This document shows positions 1 to 10,905 of a stretch of DNA of 64,000 nucleotides, piece by piece. The DNA is taken from assembly GCA_907165135.1 (NCBI GenBank), contig OU015569.1:7254501-7318500 (forward strand), in the 5' to 3' direction. The notes under the pieces were generated by a model. The model was given only the letters and a program-made list of their open reading frames with translations, did not search any database and was not told the DNA's origin. A program made the position numbers and the translations under genes. The stretch comes from Oikopleura dioica. Taxonomy: Eukaryota; Chordata; Appendicularia; Copelata; Oikopleuridae. How positions within the stretch are numbered: the first letter of the stretch is position 1; each line of letters opens with the position of its first letter.

Positions 1-342
1 ATCGCAATTGCTACGTGAAACTTCCAAAGCAGTATAACACCAACATTTATCAGCCTTTTAGTAGCTTAAAAAATATCGATATCAGGTGAGAAAATAATGC
101 CTTGTAGTGGCTCGCTGAATCTTAAATCTAAACACTTTTTCAAGCTGACCCGAGATAATAACTATAAAATAACACTAAAATTACTCTACCAAATAAAAGA
201 TCTCGAAAATATACAATTTCAAATAGAGAAAGTTGTTGCGGTCCTCATTAAAAGTGGTTATTCAAAGCATAAAACAAAGCTTTGCCGGATTTCTATTTAA
301 CTTTATCAAAGGTGGTCTCTAAAATGCGAGAACAATGATGTT

Positions 343-2695
343 TTGACATTCTGCGGTGACATTTCAATAAATCTCCGGGAATCGAAAGAAAAGTATGTGC
401 CGTTTGACATTCGTGACGTTCAGCGACTTACAAAAAAGGAAGAATTTACGGTCGACAGCAGTTCTTGTTACTCAGCGGAAGCTGTAAAAAATAAGAGTTT
501 AACAACAGATTCCGGATTACTACTAAATTTAAAGACGACGACGATTTCTTACACACAAAATGAACGTGCTTCTTTTGGAATATCTATAGGAACAGGGTTT
601 TACACTCATTTCTAGTTGATCGGAAGTAACATCGGGAGTTCTGTTAACCCACTGCAGTGATCCAACGCGAAAAATCGGCGGAGAAAGATTTCCTTGAAAA
701 GCTCTCTTCGCTCATCCAGAAGACGACAAATGATGGTTCAGCACGCGTGACCCTTCTTGGGAACCAGAGTGCAGCACTTGAGTCACACAGAACGCTTGGA
801 TTCGAAGTCGATGTAAGGGCAGAGCCACTCTGCCCCACCCAAATACCCTTCTTCGACCTTAGCTTCTTAGCTGGGGATCAGTGCTGGCGCCAGGAAAGAG
901 TCAGCTATACTAAACTATTCCACTGATAGTAAAGCGGGATCAGGCTTGGAAAGGACATGCCTGTCGTAACCTTCGGGGGGAGATTTTCGTCAGAAATAAT
1001 TGTTATCATATAAATGGTTCCCGCGTCGTTAAAGATGACTTCCAAAACAGGAGGCAAAGAGTCCGCGATGTCTTTGCTCGGGTCCATATAATTTAGAAAA
1101 CAAAGTTAATCATGTTTTATTGCTTCTAATCTGCTTTTTCATGAGAACAGATTTCATTCAAGAGCAGCTTGCCTCAATTAACCTTAGCCGAGGTTCACTC
1201 GAGTTAGACCAATTAAATGCCAGCAATAAATATTGTAGAAGACAGTTAATCTTAATAATTATTTACGCTGACCCGGCAAAAGCGTGATATTAACAAAACA
1301 ATCTTGGCAGAGTTAGATAATGATGGGAAAGTTGCGATCCATGGGAAATACTCCTCAGCTGTCTCGTCGTTCGTCATCATTTCTGTCGCTCAAGGAATTC
1401 TCCTAGCAGCTACACTCATTTTTACCATTCTTATTTTCAAGGTATGAGCTCTTAGCTTATTGAAATGACTCCGAAGATATTTTAAGTTAAACTATTATTA
1501 AAAGTTTGTTTTTATAGCGTCGACCCTACGATCATCAATTTTACAAGGCAGAAAAAAGTATCTATGGTTTCTCACTATTTGTGGCCTTCATGCGTTTTCT
1601 AATTTCCACGATGATTTGCTATCAATACCCGAAAAACTCCTTTGTGAACACGGAAGCCGTTATTCTGTTCTTCATTTTCGTTTATATCGACTTGTTGATT
1701 TATATTCTACACTTTCTCAATTTGCTCCGGCGAGTTTGGAGCAACAACATTATTGGTGGTCATTATTATCTGCCGCTTAGATATTTTGGACACTCGCTTC
1801 AAACTCTGCTTTCAACGATACCCAAGCACTGCGTAGTCTATATTTATTACTGGTAATATCCGCAGATCCACTTATTTATCTGTAACATTCACTTTCAGTC
1901 GGACGCTCCCTGTTTCTGGATACATACCTGTTGGAATAATGTTGCTTATTTGGACGGAACTCATCCTGATTCCGATGATTCTAGTGATTCAGTCGCTCGA
2001 TTTGCGCTTCCACTTACCTGATCTTCAAAAGGACAACACTAAAATATTTTCGTCGTTTGTTATCATCAACTATTTGCAAAGCGCTTCGCAGTTGTTTGTC
2101 AATCTCTCATTATTAGGCGCTACCTATTTAAGGTTTTGTGAATTTTGAAAAGTACCAAAAATCTAATTTTATAGGCAAATCATTGTCTCCTTTTACGCCG
2201 ACGCTGAGTTTACGGATTTGAAACCACCTGAAAGTTACTCGAATGACTCAATAGCTGGATCATCGCGTAAGAAACAATATCGTACACCGAAACGGATGGT
2301 TAATTTGTTTCTAGCTATAAATTTGGAGAATTTACCAGGTCTACAGGCTTTCGCACCAAGACTTGGAAGCTGCACGTCGCTCAGTAAGTTCAAATTCAAT
2401 GGAATGGGGATTAAAAACTGCTTCAACAATCTCGAAACAATTATCTTGGCTATTGCATTAGGAATTGGTCGAGAATTTCAAACTAAATGAAGCTAAAGGA
2501 GCTCAGATTCTGACCATGAGAAAAGTCAGCTTAGTACTCTCCGGATCAACGAGCATATACTTCGGTTGGTACTCTAGAAAAACCTTCCGAGATATATCGA
2601 AAAACTTCCGAGAGCTGTATGATAGAACAGAAGACAGACTTCCCATCAGAAACTACAATGCTGACTCTTACGGCCGTCGTGGGCATGGTGAATGA
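343..2695 (+). CDS. Unrecognised multi-pass membrane protein with a long N-terminal ectodomain
   Basis: I do not recognise the family. Exons that appear to chain are about 343-589, 658-819, 865 onward, one ending near 1440, 1519-1853, 1900-2132, 2175-2381 and about 2495-2695. The first three give a roughly 180-residue hydrophilic region. The exon ending near 1440 encodes a first hydrophobic helix (core SFVIISVAQGILLAATLIF). The 1519-2132 exons add four or five more hydrophobic helices. The C-terminus is basic and Tyr-rich and ends in GRRGHGE. The join at 589/658 works only with a GA-AG intron. The start codon and the exons between 930 and 1300 are unresolved. An ectodomain followed by several helices would fit a receptor or a sorting protein, but no diagnostic motif was seen. 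Confidence 0.5.
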
Positions 2696-3126
2696 GATTA
2701 AGATAATTTAAGCATTTTATTTTGCTTTGAATTTATTTATTATTCACCCGGAAAGAATGGAAATACCGGGGCACAGTCGGACAGTTTCTTCGGACAGAAT
2801 GACGTTTCAGTAAAAAAAATTGCTACCAATCGGACAGAAGCCGAACAATCCAAGTCCATGAACGTCGAGGTAGGAGCATTTTCATGAAAGTGTTGCCTTG
2901 CGAATACCCGGCGGACATATAAACCTGCACATTTTTATAAATTCATCCTGCAAGTTCAAAAGTCCAGATTCAACATTAAATAAAAGGACTATTTATTCGA
3001 AAAAAAAAAAGAAGTTAGAATTTAAATATAGAAGTTAGTAATGTTTGTAGAAATATCCCTAGGTTTGAAAGAAAAGTCGTAATGTACGGTCAAAGATTAG
3101 CAGTGAGAGGCGTGTCGACTGTCGGA
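2696..3126. other. No gene seen: two converging 3' ends
   Basis: This stretch lies between the stop of the membrane protein (+) and the stop of the Cys-rich protein (minus). It is AT-rich, with an A-run near 3000 and AATAAA-like words, as expected for 3' UTRs. No open exon chain was found on either strand. Confidence 0.4.
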
Positions 3127-3848
3127 TCAACAAACTGTCATTATTCCGTCAATACTGTCAAGTAAAGGCTTCTTTATATTAGCGGAACTTTCCTTAGTAT
3201 GATCGCTCGTGCCGAAAATTATCTCCCCAAAAGCTTTTGCAGTGGGACTACAACCAATTGCTAGAGAGCATGGACGACACTAAAAATACTAAGTTTTTGC
3301 TCATCGTTGAATTCTTTCCACCTGAAGACAATTCCAGCAATCAGGTCGAGTCGGATTTTTAAGACACCCCAGGCAAAAAGTGCACTTGTTACAGTGAGCG
3401 AACTGATCGCAAGTCCCTTTCAGACAAGCTACACAAGTCATACATGAAAGACATCTTTTAACCTGATCAGAAAATCTGAGCTAAGAACGAGCCGAAATTC
3501 TCATGACCAGTTACTAGTGCATTCTTCGCAAGGCCCGGTCCAAGTGTTCAACATGTACTCAAGGGGTTGACAAAAGAGGCGTCCAAAGAGACTTTAATTA
3601 GTAAGTGATAATTTATTTGTATTTTAGCAACCCTTACAGCGAATATTTGAGACAGTCGACGCAATGATAGCAGTTTCCGCAGCGCTGGACGCATTCGCCG
3701 CAAATCGCTTCGTCTTCGTGGTGCTCGTCGATTGTTACGCCAGTTTCGTTGAGGAGCTCTGAAGGTGCTAGCAGAACCTCCTTAATTTATGTACAATCAA
3801 ACCTTCAGCGGCAAGGTGCAAAATTAAAAAGTGGATTAAAAATTCCAT
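3127..3848 (-). CDS. Secreted Cys-rich protein with repeated CxxC motifs, 4 exons, 160 aa
   Basis: The exons are too short to show as long ORFs: 3848-3803, 3767-3638, 3475-3322 and 3279-3127. All introns are GT-AG (35, 162 and 42 nt) and all phases agree, giving 160 residues ending in TGA. Exon 1 is a signal peptide (MEFLIHFLILHLAAEA). An acidic His/Glu stretch follows, then a dense run of Cys pairs: CGECVQRCGNCYHCVDC, CLSCMTCVAC, CNKCTFCLGC and CWNC...CRPC. About 22 Cys fall in 80 residues, mostly spaced C-x2-C. The last exon is mostly Cys-poor. No family is recognised. A disulfide-rich extracellular or metal-binding protein is possible. No transmembrane segment was seen. Confidence 0.7.
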
Positions 3849-4150
3849 CTTTCTCTCTCTTGGCGGAAAGCGAAATCAGATATCTTAGAAATAAACTTTT
3901 TGGCGCTAACGGAAAATCCCGCAGATGTTCGCTTGAGTGTTATTTTGGTACATATTTTCGCTGAATTAACCATATAAGACATACTGTAGTTAACTATTTG
4001 TAGTAGTCATAACGATAAGCTACGTAACTAAATATGATATTTGTTGGAATTGCACCACGTCCTTCAGACGTTGTTTTGAAAGTGCACTCGTAAGGGTCTC
4101 ACGGTAAGATTGAAGTCTACCTATTTGTTAACTACGCCAGCTAAAACACA
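3849..4150. other. Intergenic, nothing recognised
   Basis: This is the upstream region of the Cys-rich secreted gene (its start is at 3848, minus strand) and the downstream side of the HTH gene. I see no exon chain and no clear TATA box. Confidence 0.35.
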
Positions 4151-4193
4151 CGGCTCAAGCTAACGCAACAATTTATGCGTTAGTTTTGAGCCG
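4151..4193. repeat. Near-perfect inverted repeat across the stop of the HTH gene
   Basis: The left arm from 4151 (CGGCTCAAGCTAACGCA) is the near-complement of the right arm ending at 4193, with one extra base in the right arm and a loop of about 8 nt. The hairpin covers the last codons and the TAA of the minus-strand HTH gene. It could be an mRNA 3' structure or a remnant of a mobile-element end. It does not match the histone stem-loop. Confidence 0.7.
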
Positions 4194-4727
4194 TCTACCT
4201 GGTCTCTTCTGGTAAGGAATGTCGAATTCCTTCTTGAGATGAAGGATCCACGAGTGTGAGAACTCCAATCTGGCGATGTCGTCCCACTTCTTCCACTCGT
4301 CGAGATCAGCAGTTTTCCGGGCAATGTAAACCATGTCATCATTTGTCACCCTCTTCTTTGTCGCTTGCTCCTCCAGAATCAGCTCAGCAAGATGTGCTCG
4401 GAATCGCTGCATTCCAATCGTTTTGCCAATTCTTTCCTTTGGAGATTGCATATCCACGATTGCATCTTTATCCTTAATTAGCTTTCGGACTTGGTACCGT
4501 GTTACCGTGAGACCAAGTCTAGCCGAAACTAGTTCAACTAGCTTCCTACATCCTAAGTCCTTATTCTCTAGATGCAACTGAACAATCTCTTTCTTTTGCG
4601 AAACATTGAGCGGCCGCTTCCTCGCTTCTTCTAGAGCTTTTTTGTATTTCACCGTGAATGTCTCCGTCCATCTTCCAGGAGGGATTTTCATGCCCCATTC
4701 CCAATTCTTTTCGTACTCTGTCATCAT
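4173..4727 (-). CDS. Orphan CENP-B/pogo-type helix-turn-helix protein
   Basis: A single open frame of 184 residues. Residues 38-90 look like a psq/pogo HTH (core QKKEIVQLHLENKDLG, then RYQVRKLIKD). Residues 100-175 look like the second, CENP-B/Tc5-type HTH (MVYIARK, then SHSWILHLKKEFDI). The end is basic (RPGRR). In Tigger/pogo transposases and CENP-B this DNA-binding half is followed by a DDE domain, but here the frame stops directly after it. It is either a domesticated DNA-binding protein or a transposase N-terminal remnant. The intact frame favours a working gene. Confidence 0.7.
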   Translation of the reverse strand: MMTEYEKNWEWGMKIPPGRWTETFTVKYKKALEEARKRPLNVSQKKEIVQLHLENKDLGCRKLVELVSARLGLTVTRYQVRKLIKDKDAIVDMQSPKERIGKTIGMQRFRAHLAELILEEQATKKRVTNDDMVYIARKTADLDEWKKWDDIARLEFSHSWILHLKKEFDIPYQKRPGRRLKTNA

Positions 4728-5074
4728 TTTTGGTGGGCTTTGTTTGTAAGTTTACTGTTTTTTCTGCGGTTTTGCAGTGGACGGGGGTTTATATTCCCGC
4801 GATCCCCAGCTGTGCATTACCGGCTGGAACTTTCTCGCTTAGCGCCACCTTCCATATCCTAGTTTTCGTAAAGGTACCCTGCTGCGAGATTCTGACTAGT
4901 TATCAAGATCTGACTCTGACGGTGCATGCAGCATGCTATTTGGTCTAATAATCTTGGGTTGTAAACACATTGTCGAAAATTACCGATTCATGGCAGTTTT
5001 CTGATAGTTCTACAGTAGAACTCCTACTCGTATACATAATAATTTATTTTTGAACAGAAGATGAAATCAAGAGT

Positions 5075-5433
5075 TTACTCTTCGTCCTCTTTGTATAGTT
5101 CTGGAAGTTTGAGGCCAACCAAGTTTGCAGCTTCTTGAACAGAACGCTCTCCTTTTCCATGGTAGATTTTGATCAACTCTTGATGCTTCCTGGAATTTTC
5201 GAGCAAGCAGAGATAAGTCTCGGCGTCAACTACTGCTGCGCCAGGTTGTCGACAGTATCTGTTCTCTGAGATTTGGTTGACACTAAGAAACATTAATACT
5301 AAACTTATTCCATTTTTACTGACTCGAATAAATCTTGGGCGCGGTAGAATGCACTCCACTGTTCTTTGGGCCATCCCTTGTACAGCAGTCCGATTTCCCT
5401 CAACAACTTTCCCCTCACCGAATTCAAAGGCAT
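5075..5433 (-). CDS. FMC1: FMC1 homolog, mitochondrial ATP synthase assembly factor
   Basis: Two exons, 5433-5324 and 5282-5075, with a 41 nt GT-AG intron give 105 residues; the human protein has about 113. The C-terminal half carries the family signature: TYLCLL, then HGKGERSVQEAANLVGLKLP. The N-terminus is LYR-like (KLLREIGLLYKG). FMC1 helps assemble the F1 part of complex V in the mitochondrial matrix. The start at 5433 was chosen because this frame, not the longer one, matches the family. The end is a short acidic tail (YKEDEE). Confidence 0.85.
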
Positions 5434-5655
5434 TCTGGAGAAACAAAGATCAAAATTTGACGAAGTTGCCGTTATTATATTACTATATCAATGTGTAAGG
5501 AACGTGAAGAGAAAAAAAGCAATAAACGTATCCGTTGGGAGATATTGGAAAATCAGATATTCAGAAGGAAACATTTTGGGCAGGAATAATAGGAACGGAG
5601 AGTGCACACGATTTGAACTGTGCTTTGATAGTCTTTTGAAGGCACAAAATATAAC

Positions 5656-6953
5656 TCAACGGCGCTTTTTCTTCTTCGTTGGGCGCTTACGTCTGTTTGA
5701 AGTTTTCTTATTGTTGGAAGCGTCTTCGAAAGGCATTTTAGATTCAGAGTCGGAGACGGATTCAGGCGTGATCAGACAGCGCGAGTCATCGTAATCGTCG
5801 AATTCGGGTCCAAACCTATTGACAGGGCTTTGCTTCTTGGCTGAGATAACAGTAATTTATGAATTTACGCGATTGAAGCAATACCTATTACGCGACTCGA
5901 TTTGGGTGTGCCGATTGGGCCGAAAATAATTTCCTCGTCGCTTCCAGGAATATTCTCGTTGTCTGAATCTTCATCATCGTCGAGCAAGAGTTCTTCGCAA
6001 ATCTTTCGGCCGACGTTACTTGAATCAGCAGTGTCTGAGCTTGTAGAGAGCTGACGAACGAAAGAGATACCGCGCTGAATGAGATTTCCGGCCGTAGAAT
6101 TTGAGATAATTTCGGGAAGAGCTGAAATAGATTCAGTCAATCTTCGGGATGAAATTATTCGCTAACCTTGGAGGGGAAATTGTGGAAGGAGCTCTGGAAT
6201 TATTCGCGGCTCAAGATTACTGTAGTCATTGTCTGAGAGACCATGGAAACGATTCGAGAAAGAATCATCAGCAGCTTCATTGGAAAAGGAGTTTCTTGTG
6301 TCCGGAGCAGACGACCCAGATTTTGAAATTTTGAAACCTTCTTTAGCCAATCGTACTCTTTCGGATTCACGTCGGTCTGACTCAATTATCTCTAGCACCG
6401 ATATTAAAGAAGTCTTCTTGAGTTCCAGTGAAATTATGTCTATTTAAATGAGATTTGACCTCTTTTTCGTAATTTACCTGGTTCACTCCGAATAGGAACA
6501 TCTCTATGTATAGTCCGGGTGGACCCGTCAAGCATTAAACAAGATGAATCTTCGTCATTGGGGCGGTATCGGATTCTCTATAGGCTGGAATGATATCAAG
6601 ATTAGTTAATTCCATTTACCTTTGGACTCCTTTCTTGAAAAATGAGTTTAGTTTTGATTTTGTGAGAGTAAGGGATCATCTTTGGACTTTCGCCGGCCGA
6701 TTTGTTGGTTAAATTTGTAGACTTGAGAGCAGGCTGTAGCTTTGAGGCTTCTCTATCGTCATTCTCTTTGCTTGGAGTTATAATTTCTGGCTCCCTTTCG
6801 CTCTGATTATCTTTTTGGTTGATGTCGAACTCCTTCGGTACGGCTTGGACGATCGGGCTATTTGTAAGTAGAACTTCGTTATTCTCTGCGTTTTGAATAG
6901 CTGTAGACTTATTGAAATATCTATAATTTGGATTAAGGGACACACTCAAGCAT
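5656..6953 (-). CDS. Disordered nuclear-type protein directly downstream of ERN1
   Basis: Six exons with introns of 38-45 nt: 6953-6944, 6900-6620, 6577-6478, 6439-6167, 6121-5885 and 5840-5656. Every phase agrees, giving 361 residues. The protein is Ser/Asp/Glu-rich, with an acidic run (LLLDDDEDSDNENIPGSDEE) and a strongly basic C-terminus (RRKRPTKKKKRR) like a nuclear localisation signal. No fold is recognised. Its ATG lies 13 nt after the ERN1 stop, with an AG dinucleotide in between that could serve as a trans-splice acceptor. Co-transcription as the second gene of an operon is therefore likely. Confidence 0.7.
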
Positions 6954-6966
6954 AAAAGGGTCTCTT

Positions 6967-9900
6967 TTAAAATCCATTCCTGGATGTAAGCTCTGGCTGA
7001 GTTTCATATGCGACTCGGCGGACATTTGCAGCCAAGACGCTGCAGTAAGATTGGTCGAAGAAGATGGAGAAGAAAGGATCATTGGTTTTCTCGTAGTCAA
7101 GGCTAACCGCCTCATATGTGATCCGGAGAAGATTCGGAAACGCGCGTGACCAGTAGTGGAAAAAAGACTCCGATGTTTCGCCCAGAATTTCACGTGCTTC
7201 GCAAGTCAAATCGCGGAAATGGTGCCGCTTGTTGCGAAGAGCACGGAGCAAGTCTCTTATCCCATCATTATAATTTCGGAACTTTCGAAGATCTTCCTGT
7301 AATTCCGACTCCAAGCGAAGGCGCCAATCGCTTCCGGCGATTCGCTCGGAGTTCATCTCCAGATATTTTGTCATTTCGAAGTTCTCGATGTTTTTCTGTT
7401 CTTGCGGGTTTTGAGAGAGGCGATCAGATGTGAGCGCCAGAAATCGGATTTTCTTGTCCGAATTCCAAAATATTGGATGTTCCTGGACACCTTTCATTGG
7501 GAGCCGATGTTGGGGATCAGGTTGAATCATATTCAAAATGAGATTTTCATGAAGAGAAGAAATTCCTTTGAGGTCGTGTTTTCCTTTTGATTGTTTTATT
7601 CTGATATTGTTATTGCCAATCTCGATGTATTTACTAATATTTTTATCTTTGGTTATTTAATATCTACTGTAATATGTTATATAACAAAATTTGAATGAAA
7701 CATTCCTTGACGGATGCGAGCTTGGCGCATGAAGAACTCATGGCCGTAAGGATGCTTTCCGTCGGATAGTACGAAATAAAATACACATCCGAGCGAGAAG
7801 ATATCCACCGAATATGTAATTTTGCTGACATCACACTGAAATACTTCTGGTGCTGCCCAACCTTCCGTTCCGTGAAGATCCGTGACGGAAATCGAGTGTC
7901 TGCCTGGATTGACTTGCCGCGATAGCCTAGATTAGTAATAAATAGATAACGGAGCATTTAATTACCCGAAATCTGCGATTACAGCTCTACGACACCTATG
8001 TCTATTTCCGTAAGTGATGAGGATGTTACTTGGCTTGATGTCCCTATGGATAACTCCAAGAGAATGCAACTGCTCGACCCCGGCACAACAATGCTTCAAA
8101 ATCTCATCACGCGGGAGATCGCTTTCGAAGGTGTGCTGATTTTGTACGTAAAAATCTAAGTCTCCTTGACATAACTCGAGGGCGATGTAAATAAATTGTC
8201 GGTCCTTCTCCGAGCAAAAGTAGCGTAGCAAATTTGGATGGTCAGCCTGGCGCAGCAAGTCGATTTCTCTGTCTGCTAACTGATAGCTATCAACCAGCAA
8301 CCTCTTCAATAAAAATTCAAATAAAGCCGGAATCGATCGACTTACTTTGACTGCAACATCGCGCCCGTCGAAAGATCCGCGGAAGACGGAAGTTCCCATA
8401 CATCCTTTCCCGAGGAACTCACTCGGGTCAAAGGATATCTTTCCGATTGAATGCGGCGCTTTGGGGAAGATGTTTCGCCAAGAAAACTGCACAATAAGAA
8501 TCAGAAAGAGAAGGAGAACAAGCGCCTAAAATTGTTAGTAACTGAGTACAACGCTTACTGATACCTGAAGAACATGAACGTTGGATAGCGTTTCCCGAGT
8601 AATGTCAATGGCGGTCAAGAATTTACTCTCACTCTTCGAGCCTTTTTTAGGATTACTTCGCTTTTGGCGATTGCGATCGCGCCGCTCACGCCGTCGCTCC
8701 TTGTGCTTTCGGCGTCGTTTTTCGCGTTGCATGTGCAAATTAATGAAAATCTTTTCTAACTAAGGTTCACCAGATGATTTCATGCAGACAACAATGAGCA
8801 AACAACTATTAGCTTAATTTAATGATAAGTTGATGTCTATAACCCATCACAATCAAAGCAAAAATCAAATGGAATATCCATGCACATAAAATGATGATAC
8901 GGATGATGATTTCGCATGCAAGTGTCTCAGAAGAGCTGAAGATCAGAACGAAATATTTTAAAGATAGAGCCTAAATCCTATTCCTTGCAATCGAGCAAAT
9001 ATCCCCATATGCTCACTTTCCAAAAGATTATTATCTGAATTAGGTAAAACCTCAACTTGTACGGCCGCATCTTTTCGATCGCTTGCTGAGGCACCCGGGA
9101 GATCGCGTCCGGGAATTTGGCTCGGGGCAGGGCAGTTGGTCAAGCTCTCGCTACCGGGGTTGTTGTTCAGATTCGGTCCAGAAGATTCATCAGGAGAGCC
9201 GCATACATCCGTGCTCTTCCCTGGTAAGAGGCGTACTCCATCAGAAGCGTATTTTGTCGGCTTCAAGTCGGTAACAGGCAGAGGATAGTAGCCCAACGGA
9301 TTCGTTCCAGAATCTGTCGATGACGGCATTTCCGGCAGCATCATGTAATTAGGCGCCATACTATTTAAAACATAGAGCTTTTTTCCATAGAGACCGACGT
9401 AAACCTGCAGACTACGTGTGTCTTTAGGGCGAAAAGGTTCAAAGTAGCCGGAGTCGAAGGACTGGAAGGGAAACTTGAAGAGACCTCCATTGTAAATATT
9501 GTAAGCTCCAATGATCGGATATCCAAAATTAGCTTGCCACTTGATAGTGTTGTCAAGAAAGTTTTTAGCGACGATTGTTCCGCAGTTTGAACAGACTTCG
9601 ATACGTATTTGAGGATTGCTCAGTTCTAACTCTTTTGCTGCGAGCTCCGAGTAGGTTAAATTCCATTTGACCTCATTAGTGTTACTGTCGAAAATTGTGA
9701 GTGAGTAGACAGTGTAGCCCACGAATAATTTCTCGTGATGAAGCGGAATCGGCGTTGGAATTTTAGATTCTCCACCACCTTGGTCGATTTTTTGAATAAC
9801 GTCTCCCGTCGTTGAATCCAAGATCTGCCAGTTGTCCTTTTTGTCGCCGACGTATAGCTTACCGTCTTCTGCTTTTGTTGGAGAGCTTTCGATCATTTCT

Positions 9901-10530
9901 TGAATCGTCATTCCCATTTTTCGAAGCTCTGCCTGCTCGCCATAATCTGTTTCAGAACGATCGAAGTAGTAAATGGATCCATCTGATGGATCAGGCACGA
10001 AGCTCAAGTCGAAGTTGTCAGCGTTGGGTTCTTTGTATTGCGGAAACCAGTCTCTTTTTATCACAGTGTCCCATTTAGTCGATCCGTCCAGGGGATCCAC
10101 TGCATGGAGTCGGCCGTCAATCGTCTGCAGCAAAAGCGGGCCACTTAGAGAGCTGGGACTTAGTTCCGGGAGGCTAAGCCACTCGTCGCCTATGTATTAC
10201 ATTGTTACTTGAGTGCTCGCAGGAGACATCAATAATCAACGAGAAATCACATGTTTATTCTAATATTCGCTCTCTACTGAAACAATCGAATGAAATAATC
10301 AGATGTGTTCTATTCAAGAAAGTGCCTATTTAGAATGAAAACAACGTGCATGAGGTTACCTGGCAGCGTTCGCGCCTTTTTCCGAATAACTTGGATATTT
10401 TAAAAATTTGAAATTTAAAGAAAAAGCTGAGATTTGCAGAGAAACACATACCTGATTCGTCATCATAATCATCTGCAAGGTCCCCTGCAGAGAGCAAGGC
10501 TAGAACTAATGAAACAATAAATTTCAGCAT
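6967..10530 (-). CDS. ERN1: ERN1/IRE1, ER stress sensor kinase-endoribonuclease
   Basis: IRE1 senses misfolded protein in the ER lumen and, in animals, splices XBP1 mRNA from the cytosolic side. Exon 1 (10530-10452) is a signal peptide (MLKFIVSLVLALLSAG). The large exon from 10189 is the luminal beta-propeller-type domain (TIDGRLHAVDPLDGSTKWDT). A transmembrane helix (core IIILCAWIFHLIFALIVM) lies near 8850-8920, followed by a basic linker. The kinase starts near 8450 with GKG, VAVK, HRDIKPSN and ADFG. The C-terminal KEN domain keeps the RNase residues Y (FRNY), N and K (LRNK) and H (RHH). The luminal-to-TM junction lacks a GT donor in the right phase; a GA donor (CATATGGG|GATATT) fits. The last kinase-to-KEN splice site is approximate. 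The next gene starts 13 nt downstream. Confidence 0.93.
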
Positions 10531-10905
10531 GATGGATATTTCTTTTTCGTTAAAAATCTGCTTTCTTGCGAATTCTTTCTCCGACTTCCATTCTAACGAT
10601 GTGCGCCGTTAGATCTCTCTTACGAGTCAAAAAGGAATCCGGCGGGCTACTTCAGAGCTTTCGAGTTTCTAACGCTCAGAGGAACGAATGCGCTCGGTGA
10701 CGCGGCGCGCCTAGTTAGGCGACGTGGCTCAGCGCCAGGTTCTATTATAGCGCACGAAATATTGCAAAATGGAATTATTGAATTTGGGGACTCGCATTTT
10801 GTAGACAGAAGATCATTTAATGTGAACTTTGCTGAAGTAACTGGCAGGACAATAAATAGTTTACTCTAAATTAACTATTGAAGCAGCAGGCAACAGTTTT
10901 TCTTC

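Noticed and set aside
8493..8566. A second hydrophobic helix in ERN1 (ALVLLLFLILIV) just before the kinase
   Set aside because: It lies in a pyrimidine-rich stretch that ends in TTGTGCAG, a strong 3' splice site. Removing it keeps phase 0 and leaves one membrane helix, as in all IRE1 proteins.
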